Below, piece after piece: positions 44,859 to 53,152 of a stretch of DNA of 62,785 nucleotides (position 1 is its first letter; the number at the start of each line of letters is the position of its first letter). Location: NCBI GenBank assembly GCA_024331095.1, contig JANDJE010000012.1, positions 1 through 62,785 on the forward strand. The letters run 5' to 3'. Source of the stretch: Nitrospira sp. Lineage in GTDB: Bacteria > Nitrospirota > Nitrospiria > Nitrospirales > Nitrospiraceae. Below the pieces are notes generated by a model. It was not told the DNA's origin. It saw nothing but the letters and a program-made list of their open reading frames with translations, and ran no database searches. The position numbers were made by a program, and so were the translations under genes.

Positions 44859-44874
44859 CTTCGCGCGCGCGAAG
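44859..44874. other. Perfect 16-bp palindrome between ftsA and ftsZ
   Basis: CTTCGCGCGCGCGAAG is self-complementary over all 16 bases. It sits in the 59-base ftsA-ftsZ gap, eight bases after the ftsA stop. It could fold as a short hairpin or be a protein site; no T tract follows, so it is not a terminator. Confidence 0.6.
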
Positions 44875-44910
44875 CCGCGGCGGCGTGGGGAAAGGCGAGG
44901 AGGTGGCGTG

Positions 44911-46110
44911 ATGTTTTCCTTACAAGAAAGTGTGCTCTCACCTGTTCGGATCAAGGTGATCGGAATCGGCGGAGCCGGATGCAACGCGGTCAATACCATG
45001 ATCACGGCCGGCTTGTCGCGGGTGGATTTTATCGCGGGCAACACGGATCTTCAGGCGCTCGACCGCTCGCTGGCGCCGTTCAAAATCCAGTTGGGGCCGG
45101 AGCGGACGCGAGGGTTGGGCGCGGGGGCGAAGCCGGAAATCGGCAAAGAGGCGGCGCTGGAGAGCCGCGAGCAGATTCGCGAGTGTCTCGAAGGGGCGGA
45201 TATGGTGTTCGTGACGGCGGGCATGGGAGGGGGAACCGGCACGGGAGCGGCTCCGATTGTGGCGAGCATCGCCCGCGAATTGGGGATTCTCACGGTGGGC
45301 GTGGTGACGAAGCCGTTTCACTATGAAGGGCAACGGCGCCAGAAACACGCGGAAGAAGGCATCCGGGATCTGCGGCGGCACGTCGATACCTTGCTGGTGA
45401 TTCCGAATCAGCGGCTGCTGGGCATCGTCGATAAATCGACTCCGCTGCTCGACGCCTTCAAGGTGGCCGACGACGTGTTGCGGCAGGCCATTCAAGGGAT
45501 CGCCGACGTGATCACGACGACGGGACTCGTCAACGTGGATTTCGCCGATGTGCGGACCGTGATGTCGCATACGGGGCGGGCGGTGATGGGGATGGGGGTC
45601 TCGCGCGGGCCGAATCGGGCGATCGAGGCGGCGCAAAAGGCCATTTGCAGTCCGTTGCTCGAGGAAGGCAGCGTGGAAGGCGCGCGCGGAGTTCTGTTGA
45701 ACATTACGGGAGGACCCAGCATGTCGCTTCACGAAATCGAGGAAGCGGCGTCCATCATTCAGCAGACGGCCGATCCGGAGGCCAACATCATCGTCGGGCA
45801 GGTCATCAATCCCGATATGGGCGAAGATTTGATCGTGACCGTCATTGCCACCGGGTTCGAGCCGGAAGCCGATTCACCGCTGCCGGCGAGCGGCATGGAT
45901 CGGAAACCGGCGCGTCCCGCCCCGAAGCCGGCCGCGCCGGTCCTGACCGGCGTCGGAGCGGCCGCGTCGGTCGATCGAGCGACGGTCAATCTCGACCGGC
46001 CGACGTTTTTAAGGCGGATGCACGACGCCCGGGAATCCATTGATCGAGTGACGTTGGGAACGGAGGACGAATGGGACGTGCCGACCTTTCTCCGGAAACA
46101 GGCCGATTGA
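44911..46110 (+). CDS. ftsZ: Cell division GTPase FtsZ
   Basis: The protein, of about 399 residues, has the tubulin signature [31 protein letters not shown] and NTDLQAL. The synergy loop [12 protein letters not shown] and [16 protein letters not shown] follow, then a proline/alanine-rich linker (about 320-365). The C-terminal peptide [11 protein letters not shown] binds FtsA. It forms the Z ring. ATG 44911 is preceded by GAGGAGGTGG; GTG 44908 is in frame. [15 protein letters not shown] corresponds to the usual TKPFxFEGxxR. Confidence 0.96.
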   Translation: MFSLQESVLSPVRIKVIGIGGAGCNAVNTMITAGLSRVDFIAGNTDLQALDRSLAPFKIQLGPERTRGLGAGAKPEIGKEAALESREQIRECLEGADMVFVTAGMGGGTGTGAAPIVASIARELGILTVGVVTKPFHYEGQRRQKHAEEGIRDLRRHVDTLLVIPNQRLLGIVDKSTPLLDAFKVADDVLRQAIQGIADVITTTGLVNVDFADVRTVMSHTGRAVMGMGVSRGPNRAIEAAQKAICSPLLEEGSVEGARGVLLNITGGPSMSLHEIEEAASIIQQTADPEANIIVGQVINPDMGEDLIVTVIATGFEPEADSPLPASGMDRKPARPAPKPAAPVLTGVGAAASVDRATVNLDRPTFLRRMHDARESIDRVTLGTEDEWDVPTFLRKQAD

Positions 46111-46151
46111 GCGGCGATGATCTGACGACGTTTCGCCGTCGGGAGTGAGAC

Positions 46152-46982
46152 ATGGGCGACACCGGCATCATTACGGTTCCGGCCTTTACGCCGGCCGGGA
46201 GCGAAGTACGGCACTTTTTCGGAACTCGCCGATCTTCGGCGGGGCTCCATGTGGAAGTCGGCGTTCCCGTCCTTGTGCCGCAATCCGCGGGGAGCGCCCG
46301 TTCTGCATGGCTCTTGTCCGTCAAACAAGTCCATGGGACCGATGCGTTGGTAGTGAATCGGTCTGTAACGGCGGATGACCGGTTTCCGGCCGGATGGGAC
46401 GCGTTGATCACGGATCAACCCGGGATCATGGTGGCGGTGCGGACGGCGGATTGCGTGCCGGTATTGATGCACGACACCCGTCGGAACGTCGTGGCGGCCG
46501 TGCACGCAGGATGGCGCGGCGCGATCGCCGGGATCGTGGAGAAAACGGTGGGCGTCATGGCGGCGCGTTTCGGAACCGAGCCGGAACATCTGCGGATCGG
46601 CATCGGCCCGTCCGCGGGAGGCTGTTGTTACGAGGTTGACGAGCCGGTGTTGGAAGCAGTCCATCGAGCCTGCTCACGACCCGAACAGGTCGTGCGTTTC
46701 CGTCGAGGTGGGAAGAAGGGCTATCTGGATCTCAAGTCGCTCGTCAGACAACAGGCGCTGGCCATCGGCGTGCGACCGAACGCCGTCTCCTCCGTCAACC
46801 TGTGCACGATCTGTCACGAGGATCTGTTTTTCTCCTATCGGCGCGACGGGAAGGTCGTCGGCACCATGGTAAGCGCCATCGGTCTCGTTCCGCAGCAAGA
46901 AAGAAAAAGAGCGTCTGCCAATCGTCGCGCGCTTCCGTTACAATACGCGGGACGTGCGGCGACGAATGGCCGCCGTTTTTGA
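46152..46982 (+). CDS. pgeF: Peptidoglycan editing factor PgeF (YfiH family)
   Basis: The 276-residue protein has KQVHGTDALVV, RTADCVPVLMHD, HAGWRGAIAGI, GIGPSAGGCCYEV and LCTICHEDLFFSYRRDG, the signature of the YfiH/laccase-domain family with its His/Cys metal site. PgeF removes misincorporated L-Ser from UDP-MurNAc precursors. It sits just after ftsZ, in the same operon, a common position. Confidence 0.93.
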   Translation: MGDTGIITVPAFTPAGSEVRHFFGTRRSSAGLHVEVGVPVLVPQSAGSARSAWLLSVKQVHGTDALVVNRSVTADDRFPAGWDALITDQPGIMVAVRTADCVPVLMHDTRRNVVAAVHAGWRGAIAGIVEKTVGVMAARFGTEPEHLRIGIGPSAGGCCYEVDEPVLEAVHRACSRPEQVVRFRRGGKKGYLDLKSLVRQQALAIGVRPNAVSSVNLCTICHEDLFFSYRRDGKVVGTMVSAIGLVPQQERKRASANRRALPLQYAGRAATNGRRF

Positions 46983-46998
46983 AGGCGTGTTTTCTACG

Positions 46999-47709
46999 AT
47001 GGAGTCTCCCGGTTCCGAGACGATCGCTCAGCGAGTCCATTCGATCCTGTCGGCGATTCGGACTGCGGCGGAGCGGGCGGGACGGTCTCCCGGCGACGTC
47101 AAACTCGTGGCCGCCACCAAGACGGTGACGGTCGATCGCATTCGCGAGGGAATTGGGGCGGGATTGTCAATGTTGGGAGAAAACCGAGTACAGGAGGCGA
47201 TCCCCAAAATTGCGGCGCTCGCCGGAGAACCGGTTCGGTGGCACTTTATCGGACAACTTCAGCGCCGGAAGGTTCGATCGATCATCGGACTGTTCGATTT
47301 GATTCATTCCGTCGATAGCCTGGAACTGGCGCAAGAAATCGACCGGCGCGCCGCGGAGGCCGGTCACGTGCAGGACGTGCTGTTGGAAGTCAACGTCGGT
47401 GGCGAATCGTCCAAGGCCGGTTTCCACCCCGACGACCTTGAACCGGCGATTCCGGCCATGGCGGGACTGTCGCACGTCCGTATCAAGGGGTTGATGACCA
47501 TTCCTCCTCCGACTCAGGAAGCGGAAGCGGCGCGGGTCTATTTTCGAAAGCTCCGTACGCTGGGAGAGGCCGTCGCGGCCCGAAAGATTCCCGGCGTCGC
47601 GATGGAAGAGCTGTCCATGGGGATGTCGAACGATTACCGTGTCGCCATCGAGGAAGGCGCGACGCTCGTTCGAATCGGTTCCGCCATTTTTGGAGCCCGT
47701 CATGTCTAG
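46999..47709 (+). CDS. PLP homeostasis protein (YggS/PROSC family)
   Basis: The 236-residue protein folds as a PLP-binding TIM barrel. The PLP lysine is in LVAATKTV, and LGENRVQEAIPK, WHFIGQLQRRKVR, LLEVNVGGESSKAGF, GLMTIPPP and LSMGMSNDYRVAIEEGATLVRIGSAIFG are family hallmarks. It controls free PLP and amino-acid pools and has no proven catalytic activity. ATG 46999 is preferred over upstream codons because it matches the usual length and avoids overlap with pgeF. It is next to proC, a common pairing. Confidence 0.94.
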   Translation: MESPGSETIAQRVHSILSAIRTAAERAGRSPGDVKLVAATKTVTVDRIREGIGAGLSMLGENRVQEAIPKIAALAGEPVRWHFIGQLQRRKVRSIIGLFDLIHSVDSLELAQEIDRRAAEAGHVQDVLLEVNVGGESSKAGFHPDDLEPAIPAMAGLSHVRIKGLMTIPPPTQEAEAARVYFRKLRTLGEAVAARKIPGVAMEELSMGMSNDYRVAIEEGATLVRIGSAIFGARHV

Positions 47710-48520
47710 CCTGATGAGCGACCGCAACGTGGCGTTTGTCGGCGGAGGGCGGATGGCCGAGGCGTTGATCGGCGGACTGGTGTCCGCCGGCCTGTGCGGG
47801 CCGGATCGCATTCGAGCGGCCGATCCCGACGCGGATCGGCGCGAGCGTCTCAAACGGCAATTTGGAATTCAGGTTCATGAATCCAATCGGGAGCCGGTTG
47901 CGTGGGGCGATCTGGTCGTGTTGGCGGTCAAACCTCAAGTGGCGGGGAACGTTCTGCGGGACCTCGCCGGCGCGCTCGCCGATTCGTTGGTGATCTCCGT
48001 GGTGGCCGGTCTGTCCATCGGCAGGATTCTGGATTTCTGCGGACCGCGAACCCGTGTGATTCGGGCCATGCCGAACGCGCCGGCATTGGTGAGAGAAGGG
48101 ATGACGGCGTTGGCGTTCGGACCCGGCGTGCAGGAGCGGGACGCGGATCTCGCGAGGCGACTGTTCGAGGCGGTCGGGAGGGTCGTCTCGATTGAAGAAC
48201 GATTGATGGATGCCGTCACCGGTTTGAGCGGCAGCGGTCCCGGCTACGTGTTTCTTGTCATCGAAGCGTTGACGGACGGGGGCGTGAAGATGGGGGTGCC
48301 CCGCGACGTGGCCGGCCTGCTGGCCGCGCAAACCGTGCTGGGCGCGGCCCGCATGGCCTTGGAGACGAAAGAACACCCCGCGTCGTTGAAGGACCGAGTC
48401 GCGTCGCCGGGGGGCACCACGATCGTCGGGTTGCATTGCCTGGAACGGGCCGGGGTGCGGGCGGCGTTGACCGATGCCGTCGAAGCCGCCGCGAAGCGGT
48501 CGCAGGAGTTGGGAGGCTGA
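47702..48520 (+). CDS. proC: Pyrroline-5-carboxylate reductase
   Basis: The 272-residue enzyme has a Rossmann start (VAFVGGGRMAEALIGGL), LVVLAVKPQVAGNVL, AMPNAPALVREGMTAL, the helix SIEERLMDAVTGLSGSGPGY and SPGGTTIVGLHCLERAG. It makes proline from pyrroline-5-carboxylate with NADPH. ATG 47702 overlaps the yggS stop; ATG 47714 is an alternative. Confidence 0.94.
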   Translation: MSSLMSDRNVAFVGGGRMAEALIGGLVSAGLCGPDRIRAADPDADRRERLKRQFGIQVHESNREPVAWGDLVVLAVKPQVAGNVLRDLAGALADSLVISVVAGLSIGRILDFCGPRTRVIRAMPNAPALVREGMTALAFGPGVQERDADLARRLFEAVGRVVSIEERLMDAVTGLSGSGPGYVFLVIEALTDGGVKMGVPRDVAGLLAAQTVLGAARMALETKEHPASLKDRVASPGGTTIVGLHCLERAGVRAALTDAVEAAAKRSQELGG

Positions 48521-48822
48521 TGTTCGTCGTGGGAAACGTGCTGTTGGGAATCGCCACGGTGCTCGATTACGCCCTGTGGCTGTACATGTGGATCATCATC
48601 GCGCGGGCGCTGATCTCCTGGGTGAATCCCGACCCGTGGAATCCGATCGTTCAGTTCCTTGATCGGGCGACGGAGCCGGTGCTGTCGCCGATTCGCCGTC
48701 GGATCGGCTGGAGAATGGGGGTGGGAGTGGACCTCTCTCCTTTGGTCGCCATTCTGGCCATTACGTTTTTGCAATACGCGGTGGTGCAGTCGCTGAAGGA
48801 TTTGGCGTTACGAATGAATTGA
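48520..48822 (+). CDS. YggT family membrane protein
   Basis: The 100-residue protein starts MFVVGNVLLGIATVLDYALW and has two membrane segments. ALISWVNPDPWNPIVQFLDRATEPVLSPIRR is the YggT signature between them. Such proteins are linked to osmotic tolerance and cell shape. GGGAGG precedes ATG 48520, which overlaps the proC stop by one base. Confidence 0.9.
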   Translation: MFVVGNVLLGIATVLDYALWLYMWIIIARALISWVNPDPWNPIVQFLDRATEPVLSPIRRRIGWRMGVGVDLSPLVAILAITFLQYAVVQSLKDLALRMN

Positions 48823-48839
48823 TTCAACAGGGGGATGCC

Positions 48840-49352
48840 ATGAACATCACACCGCTCGATATCCAGCAGATGGCCTTTCGCGTGAAGTTCCGGGGATACG
48901 ATCAGGAAGAGGTGAATCGGTTTCTGGAGGAGGTGGCGCGCACCGTCGAATCGTTGAATCGGGACAACGCGGGGTTGCGCGAACGTCTTGCGCTGATGGA
49001 GCAGCAGGTGACGGAGTTGAAACGGGCGGAAGCGACGTTGTCAAACACGTTGATGTCGGCGCAGTCGCTGGCCGACGACGTCAAGAGAAACGCCCAGCGC
49101 GACGCCGAGTTGATCGTGAAAGAGGCGGAGCTGAAGGCCGAAGAGCTGTTCCGGCAGGCGCGCGTCGAGTTGGCCGATACGCAGCGGGAGCTGGCTCTCT
49201 TGCAGAAGCAGCGGTTGTTGATGGTGGAGCGGATGCGCGCCACGCTCCACACGTTCGAACGGATGCTGGATATCGAGGTGAGCGAGGCCTATCACGATCA
49301 CGAGATGGTCTCCGACGTCAAGCTCCAGGGCGACTCGAGCTCCGCTCGCTGA
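48840..49352 (+). CDS. divIVA: DivIVA-domain cell division/polarity protein
   Basis: The 170-residue protein has the DivIVA N-terminal membrane/curvature domain (MNITPLDIQQMAFRVKFRGYDQEEVNRFLEEVA), then a long coiled coil (about 35-140). The end is polar. DivIVA proteins sense negative membrane curvature and place division or pole-specific factors. Its location at the end of a dcw operon, behind yggT, resembles the order in Gram-positives and some Gram-negatives. The ATG at 48840 is preceded by GGGGGA. Confidence 0.9.
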   Translation: MNITPLDIQQMAFRVKFRGYDQEEVNRFLEEVARTVESLNRDNAGLRERLALMEQQVTELKRAEATLSNTLMSAQSLADDVKRNAQRDAELIVKEAELKAEELFRQARVELADTQRELALLQKQRLLMVERMRATLHTFERMLDIEVSEAYHDHEMVSDVKLQGDSSSAR

Positions 49353-49411
49353 ACGGGCGCACGGTCTTCTCTCCATGGGCGGCCATTGAACGATCCGATG
49401 GACGTACGATC

Positions 49412-50548
49412 ATGTCGGTTCCTGTGTCCCTCCGTGCGGCGTTGGAACAGGCCGTCGCGGACGGCGTGTTCCCCGGCGCGGTCCTTGCCGTTCGCCGCGG
49501 CGTGACGGACACCTGGCTGATAACGGCCGGGCGTCTGTCCTCCCAGCCTTCGGGCGACGCCGTGACCACTTCGACGATCTATGATCTGGCTTCTCTGACC
49601 AAACCGTTGGCGACCGTCACCGCGCTGGCGTTGTTGGTGCAAGAGGGGCGATGCCGGCTCGGCGATCCCATCGAATCGTTGTTGCCGGAATTGGCGGGCG
49701 CGGCGGTCGGATCGGCGACGCTTCGGCACTTGCTGACTCACAGTTCGGGCCTCCCGGGTTGGAGAGGATTCTATGAACGGTTGAGTCCGCAGGCGGTCCT
49801 TCCCGAATCGGAACAGGAACGATCACGGGCCGAGGCGCAGGTGCTTCGCTTGATCGTTCGGGAACCCCTTCTCTATGAAAGAGGCAGCAGAAGCCTCTAT
49901 AGCGATTTGGGCTTCATGTTGCTGGGGATGGCGGTCGAGCGGGGGGGAGCGATGCGGCTGGATGAGTACGTGCGGCAGCGTATCGTGGAGCCGACGGGGG
50001 CCGAGCCGTTGCACTACCTGCCGACCGACCAAGATGGAAAGAGGCGCCTGTCGTCACTGATCGGACGAACGGCTCCCACCGAATGGGATGATTGGAGAAA
50101 GCGTTTGCTCGTCGGCGAGGTGCATGATGAAAACGCCGCGGCGCTTGGCGGCGTCGCGGGCCATGCCGGTCTGTTTGGAACGGCGGAGGCCGTGCTCACT
50201 GTTTCGGGAGCCTGGCTGGATGCCTATCACGGGAGACCGTCGCTCCTTGACCGGGACATCGTGCGGGAATTCGTTCGGCCGCCGAACGAGGGAGCCTCCT
50301 CGACCTGGGCGTTGGGATGGGAGACGCCGTCGGTTCCTTCCTCTTCAGGGCGCCATTTCTCGCGACAGTCGTTCGGACATCTGGGATACACGGGGACGTC
50401 GATCTGGATCGATCCCGTCGGCGAGCTGGAAGTGGTGTTGCTGTCGAATCGGGTGCATCCCACCAGGAAAAACGAGAAGATCAGGGCGTTTCGCCCCACG
50501 ATACACGATCTTGTGTATCAGGAGCGCGTGCGCGGAGTCTCGGGCTGA
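49412..50548 (+). CDS. Serine hydrolase of the class C beta-lactamase/S12 family
   Basis: The 378-residue protein has S61-L-T-K64, the catalytic Ser-Lys pair, Y162-S-D as the YxN-like second motif, and HLGYTGTS near the end as the KTG-like third motif. No signal peptide is evident, so it is probably cytoplasmic; it may be an esterase, a D-amino-acid peptidase or a muramyl-peptide hydrolase. True antibiotic resistance should not be inferred. It follows divIVA after 59 bases and may be co-transcribed. Its end overlaps a minus-strand gene by 31 bases. Confidence 0.85.
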   Translation: MSVPVSLRAALEQAVADGVFPGAVLAVRRGVTDTWLITAGRLSSQPSGDAVTTSTIYDLASLTKPLATVTALALLVQEGRCRLGDPIESLLPELAGAAVGSATLRHLLTHSSGLPGWRGFYERLSPQAVLPESEQERSRAEAQVLRLIVREPLLYERGSRSLYSDLGFMLLGMAVERGGAMRLDEYVRQRIVEPTGAEPLHYLPTDQDGKRRLSSLIGRTAPTEWDDWRKRLLVGEVHDENAAALGGVAGHAGLFGTAEAVLTVSGAWLDAYHGRPSLLDRDIVREFVRPPNEGASSTWALGWETPSVPSSSGRHFSRQSFGHLGYTGTSIWIDPVGELEVVLLSNRVHPTRKNEKIRAFRPTIHDLVYQERVRGVSG

Positions 50549-50856
50549 TCGGCGTACTCGATCCACGTCTCCTTCTCGGCCAGGTAGCGCGATCCTCTGA
50601 AGTTGACCCTGGTCCGCATTTGCGTAAAGCCGAACTCCTGGAGCTTTTGAACCACTTCCTTGACCGCCGCGGCGATGGTGGAATGCGAGCCGCTTTCGAC
50701 GGTGAGGGCTTCGTAGGTGACTTTGGCCGTATAGCCCGAGGAAGAACGATGGACGAGAATGGCGCGATTAAAATAACGATCGCTGGGATCGACCCCTTCG
50801 ATCTGGTGTTTTTCGACAAGCCCTTCTTTTCTGAAAAGCAACGGCAATGTGCTCAT
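50518..50856 (-). CDS. Small hypothetical protein
   Basis: The 112-residue product (MSTLPLLFRKEGLVEKHQIEG onwards) contains alternating strands and helices, TAKVTYEALTVESG and KLQEFGFTQMRTRVNF, with no signal or membrane segment. GGGGAGGGAGC precedes ATG 50856, giving a strong start, so the longer frame to 50895 is unlikely. Its 3' end overlaps the convergent serine hydrolase gene by 31 bases. The family is not recognised. Confidence 0.65.
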   Translation of the reverse strand: MSTLPLLFRKEGLVEKHQIEGVDPSDRYFNRAILVHRSSSGYTAKVTYEALTVESGSHSTIAAAVKEVVQKLQEFGFTQMRTRVNFRGSRYLAEKETWIEYADQPETPRTRS

Positions 50857-50949
50857 GCTCCCTCCCCAAGACTCACCGCCTCCCGCATTATGCATTGTGA
50901 AGAACGCGTTAATTCATTATAGAAACGTCGTTTGCCGACTGCAACTTCA

Positions 50950-50978
50950 TTGACAAGCCGCATGGCGGTTACTAAGAT
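50950..50978 (+). promoter_or_regulatory. Promoter of pgsA
   Basis: A perfect TTGACA (50950-50955) and TAAGAT (50973-50978, four of six) have a 17-base spacer. The expected start lies about 11 bases before the gene, giving a short leader. Confidence 0.7.
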
Positions 50979-50996
50979 GACGCCCGATCATTTTCC

Positions 50997-51539
50997 ATGA
51001 ACATTCCCAACAGTCTGACGATTCTCCGCATTCTGCTGATTCCTGTTTACATCGGCTGCATGACATACGGCGAATACGGGCTTGCTCTTGTGGCGCTCCT
51101 GCTTGCCGGCCTCACGGACGCCGTCGACGGCTTGATCGCCCGCAGGTGGAATCAGCAAACCAGGCTGGGAATGTTCCTGGATCCCCTCGCCGACAAACTC
51201 CTCATGACGTCGGGATTTCTCTCTCTCGCTTGGTTGCATCTCGTCCCGTCGTGGTTGGTGATTTTGGTCGTGAGCCGCGACGTGATTCTTCTTCTCGGCA
51301 CGGCTGTGGCCCATTTGACGGCAACCCAGCTTGACGTGACGCCGACGATGTGGGGGAAGGGAACGACGGCCCTCCAATTGACGTACTTATTCTCGGCGGT
51401 TCTTCTCACGTGGCTCGGCAAGAGCCTGTCCATTCTCACCCCGCTCACGGCGGTCATGGTCGCGTTTACTCTGATTTCGGGCTTTCAATACCTGCAACGA
51501 GGCTATCGCAACAGCAACCTGCCCAGTTTGCCCAGGTGA
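50997..51539 (+). CDS. pgsA: CDP-diacylglycerol:glycerol-3-phosphate phosphatidyltransferase
   Basis: The 180-residue membrane enzyme begins MNIPNSLTILRILLIPVYIG, typical of PgsA. It has the full CDP-alcohol phosphotransferase motif in DAVDGLIARRWNQQTRLG and the following MFLDPLADK: D-G-x2-A-R-x8-G-x3-D-x3-D. It starts phosphatidylglycerol synthesis. The family also has cardiolipin-like members, but size and N-terminus favour PgsA. This is a second such enzyme in the window; compare 19376-20815. Confidence 0.9.
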   Translation: MNIPNSLTILRILLIPVYIGCMTYGEYGLALVALLLAGLTDAVDGLIARRWNQQTRLGMFLDPLADKLLMTSGFLSLAWLHLVPSWLVILVVSRDVILLLGTAVAHLTATQLDVTPTMWGKGTTALQLTYLFSAVLLTWLGKSLSILTPLTAVMVAFTLISGFQYLQRGYRNSNLPSLPR

Positions 51540-51590
51540 GCGATCACGTTTTCCAGCGGTCGCTCCCATCCGGAAAATAATGTAATTATT

Positions 51591-51619
51591 TTGACAGGTT
51601 TTCGTCCTCCCAGTAGACT
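51591..51619 (+). promoter_or_regulatory. Promoter of the pilC gene
   Basis: TTGACA (51591-51596) and TAGACT (51614-51619) have a 17-base spacer. An AT-rich UP-like stretch (AAAATAATGTAATTATTT) lies directly in front. The leader to the start codon is about 80 bases. Confidence 0.75.
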
Positions 51620-51703
51620 TTCCGCAGGCGAATCGTTTCCACGTGCGTGGCGCAAGCCCCTTAGCTTAGTAAGCATGGCGGGGCAAGAAGGACGAACAAG
51701 ACC

Positions 51704-52918
51704 ATGGCCACTTTTGCATATGTCGGACGAACGAAATCCGGAGCGGTCAGGAAGGGAGAGCTTGTCGCGAAGACACGCGACGAAGCGGTTGAAATTCTTC
51801 GCAAACAGAGTGTCGTCGTCACGAGTCTTCAGGAAAAAGCGGCCAAGGCGGCGTTTTCTTTCAGCATCGGAGGCGGGATCAGCGAGAAGGACCTGGTCGT
51901 CTTCACGCGTCAGTTCGGCACGATGATCAACGCCGGTCTTCCCTTGGTTCAGTGTCTGGACATTCTGGCGACTCAATCGGAGAACGCCGTGCTCAAAAAG
52001 GCGGTCGCCGAGATCAAAGTCGACGTCGAATCCGGCTCGACCTTCTCGGACGCGCTCCGCAAACACCCGAAAATTTTCGACGATTTGTACGTGAACATGG
52101 TGCATGCCGGCGAGGTCGGCGGTTTGTTGGACACGATCATGAGCCGCCTGTCCAAGCACATTGAAAAGGCCATGAAATTGAAAGGGCAAATCAAGAGCGC
52201 GATGGTCTACCCGTCGGCGATCGTCGGCATCGCCGCCATCGTCATCACCGTTCTCATGATTTGGGTGATCCCCGTCTTTGAGAAAATGTTCAAGGAAATG
52301 TCCGGCGGGACCATGGCGCTGCCGGGGCCGACGCAGCTCGTGATCGACATGAGCAATTTCGTGCAGGCCAGTTGGTACGTGATCGTGGCCGCGATCATCG
52401 GCGTCGTCGTCGCGGTCAAAAAGTACTATGCGACCGCTCAAGGACGGTTGGCGATCGATAAGTCGTTGCTGAAATTGCCGATCTTCGGCAGCCTCATCCT
52501 CAAGGCGTCCGTGGCCAAGTTCACGCGAACTCTGGGAACGTTGCTGTCCAGCGGGGTGCCCTTGCTGGAGGCGCTCACGATTTGTGCGAAGACGGCGGGG
52601 AACAAGGTCGTCGAAGGTGCGCTTTTGGAGGCCAAAGTCAGCATCAGCGGCGGAAAGACGGTCGCCGATCCGCTGGCCAAGAGCGGAACGTTTCCCAAAA
52701 TGGTGACGCACATGATCGCGGTCGGCGAATCGACGGGGGCTCTGGATAACATGCTGGGGAAAATCGCCGATTTTTACGAGGACGAGGTGGACGAAGCCGT
52801 GGCCAACCTGACGGCGCTATTGGAGCCGATGATGATGGTGTTTCTGGGAGTCACGGTGGGGTTCATCGTGGTCGCCATGTATTTGCCCATCTTTACGATG
52901 GCGTCCGCCATCGGATAG
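51704..52918 (+). CDS. pilC: Type IV pilus inner-membrane platform protein (PilC/GspF family)
   Basis: The 404-residue protein has the two repeated GspF domains, with FTRQFGTMINAGLPLVQCL and FTRTLGTLLSSGVPLLEAL as their family hallmarks. Three or more transmembrane segments (about 165-195, 215-240, 370-395) are seen. The first about 60 residues form the short N-terminal domain (ATFAYVGRTKSGAVRKGELV). PilC couples the PilB/PilT ATPases to pilin assembly. Here pilS- and pilR-like genes follow, but no pilA, pilB or pilT is in the window. Confidence 0.92.
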   Translation: MATFAYVGRTKSGAVRKGELVAKTRDEAVEILRKQSVVVTSLQEKAAKAAFSFSIGGGISEKDLVVFTRQFGTMINAGLPLVQCLDILATQSENAVLKKAVAEIKVDVESGSTFSDALRKHPKIFDDLYVNMVHAGEVGGLLDTIMSRLSKHIEKAMKLKGQIKSAMVYPSAIVGIAAIVITVLMIWVIPVFEKMFKEMSGGTMALPGPTQLVIDMSNFVQASWYVIVAAIIGVVVAVKKYYATAQGRLAIDKSLLKLPIFGSLILKASVAKFTRTLGTLLSSGVPLLEALTICAKTAGNKVVEGALLEAKVSISGGKTVADPLAKSGTFPKMVTHMIAVGESTGALDNMLGKIADFYEDEVDEAVANLTALLEPMMMVFLGVTVGFIVVAMYLPIFTMASAIG

Positions 52919-53152
52919 GGAAGAGAGCTGGAACAAATGGGCCGGGCGCAAGGACGGGCTGCTCGACTCGATGCTTTATGAAGGAAAAGGAAGTTGTCCG
53001 TCCTTATCAAGACTCGTGAAAGTTTCGGTCGACGGAGCTCCGGACCGATGCGCTCTCCGCTTCCCAAGAATCCCCCGCGCATGTGGTTTGAATGAAAAAT
53101 ACGGGTTGCCCGACGCGGAAAGCCGGGCAGGCTCTCGCGGGTCGGTCGTGCC

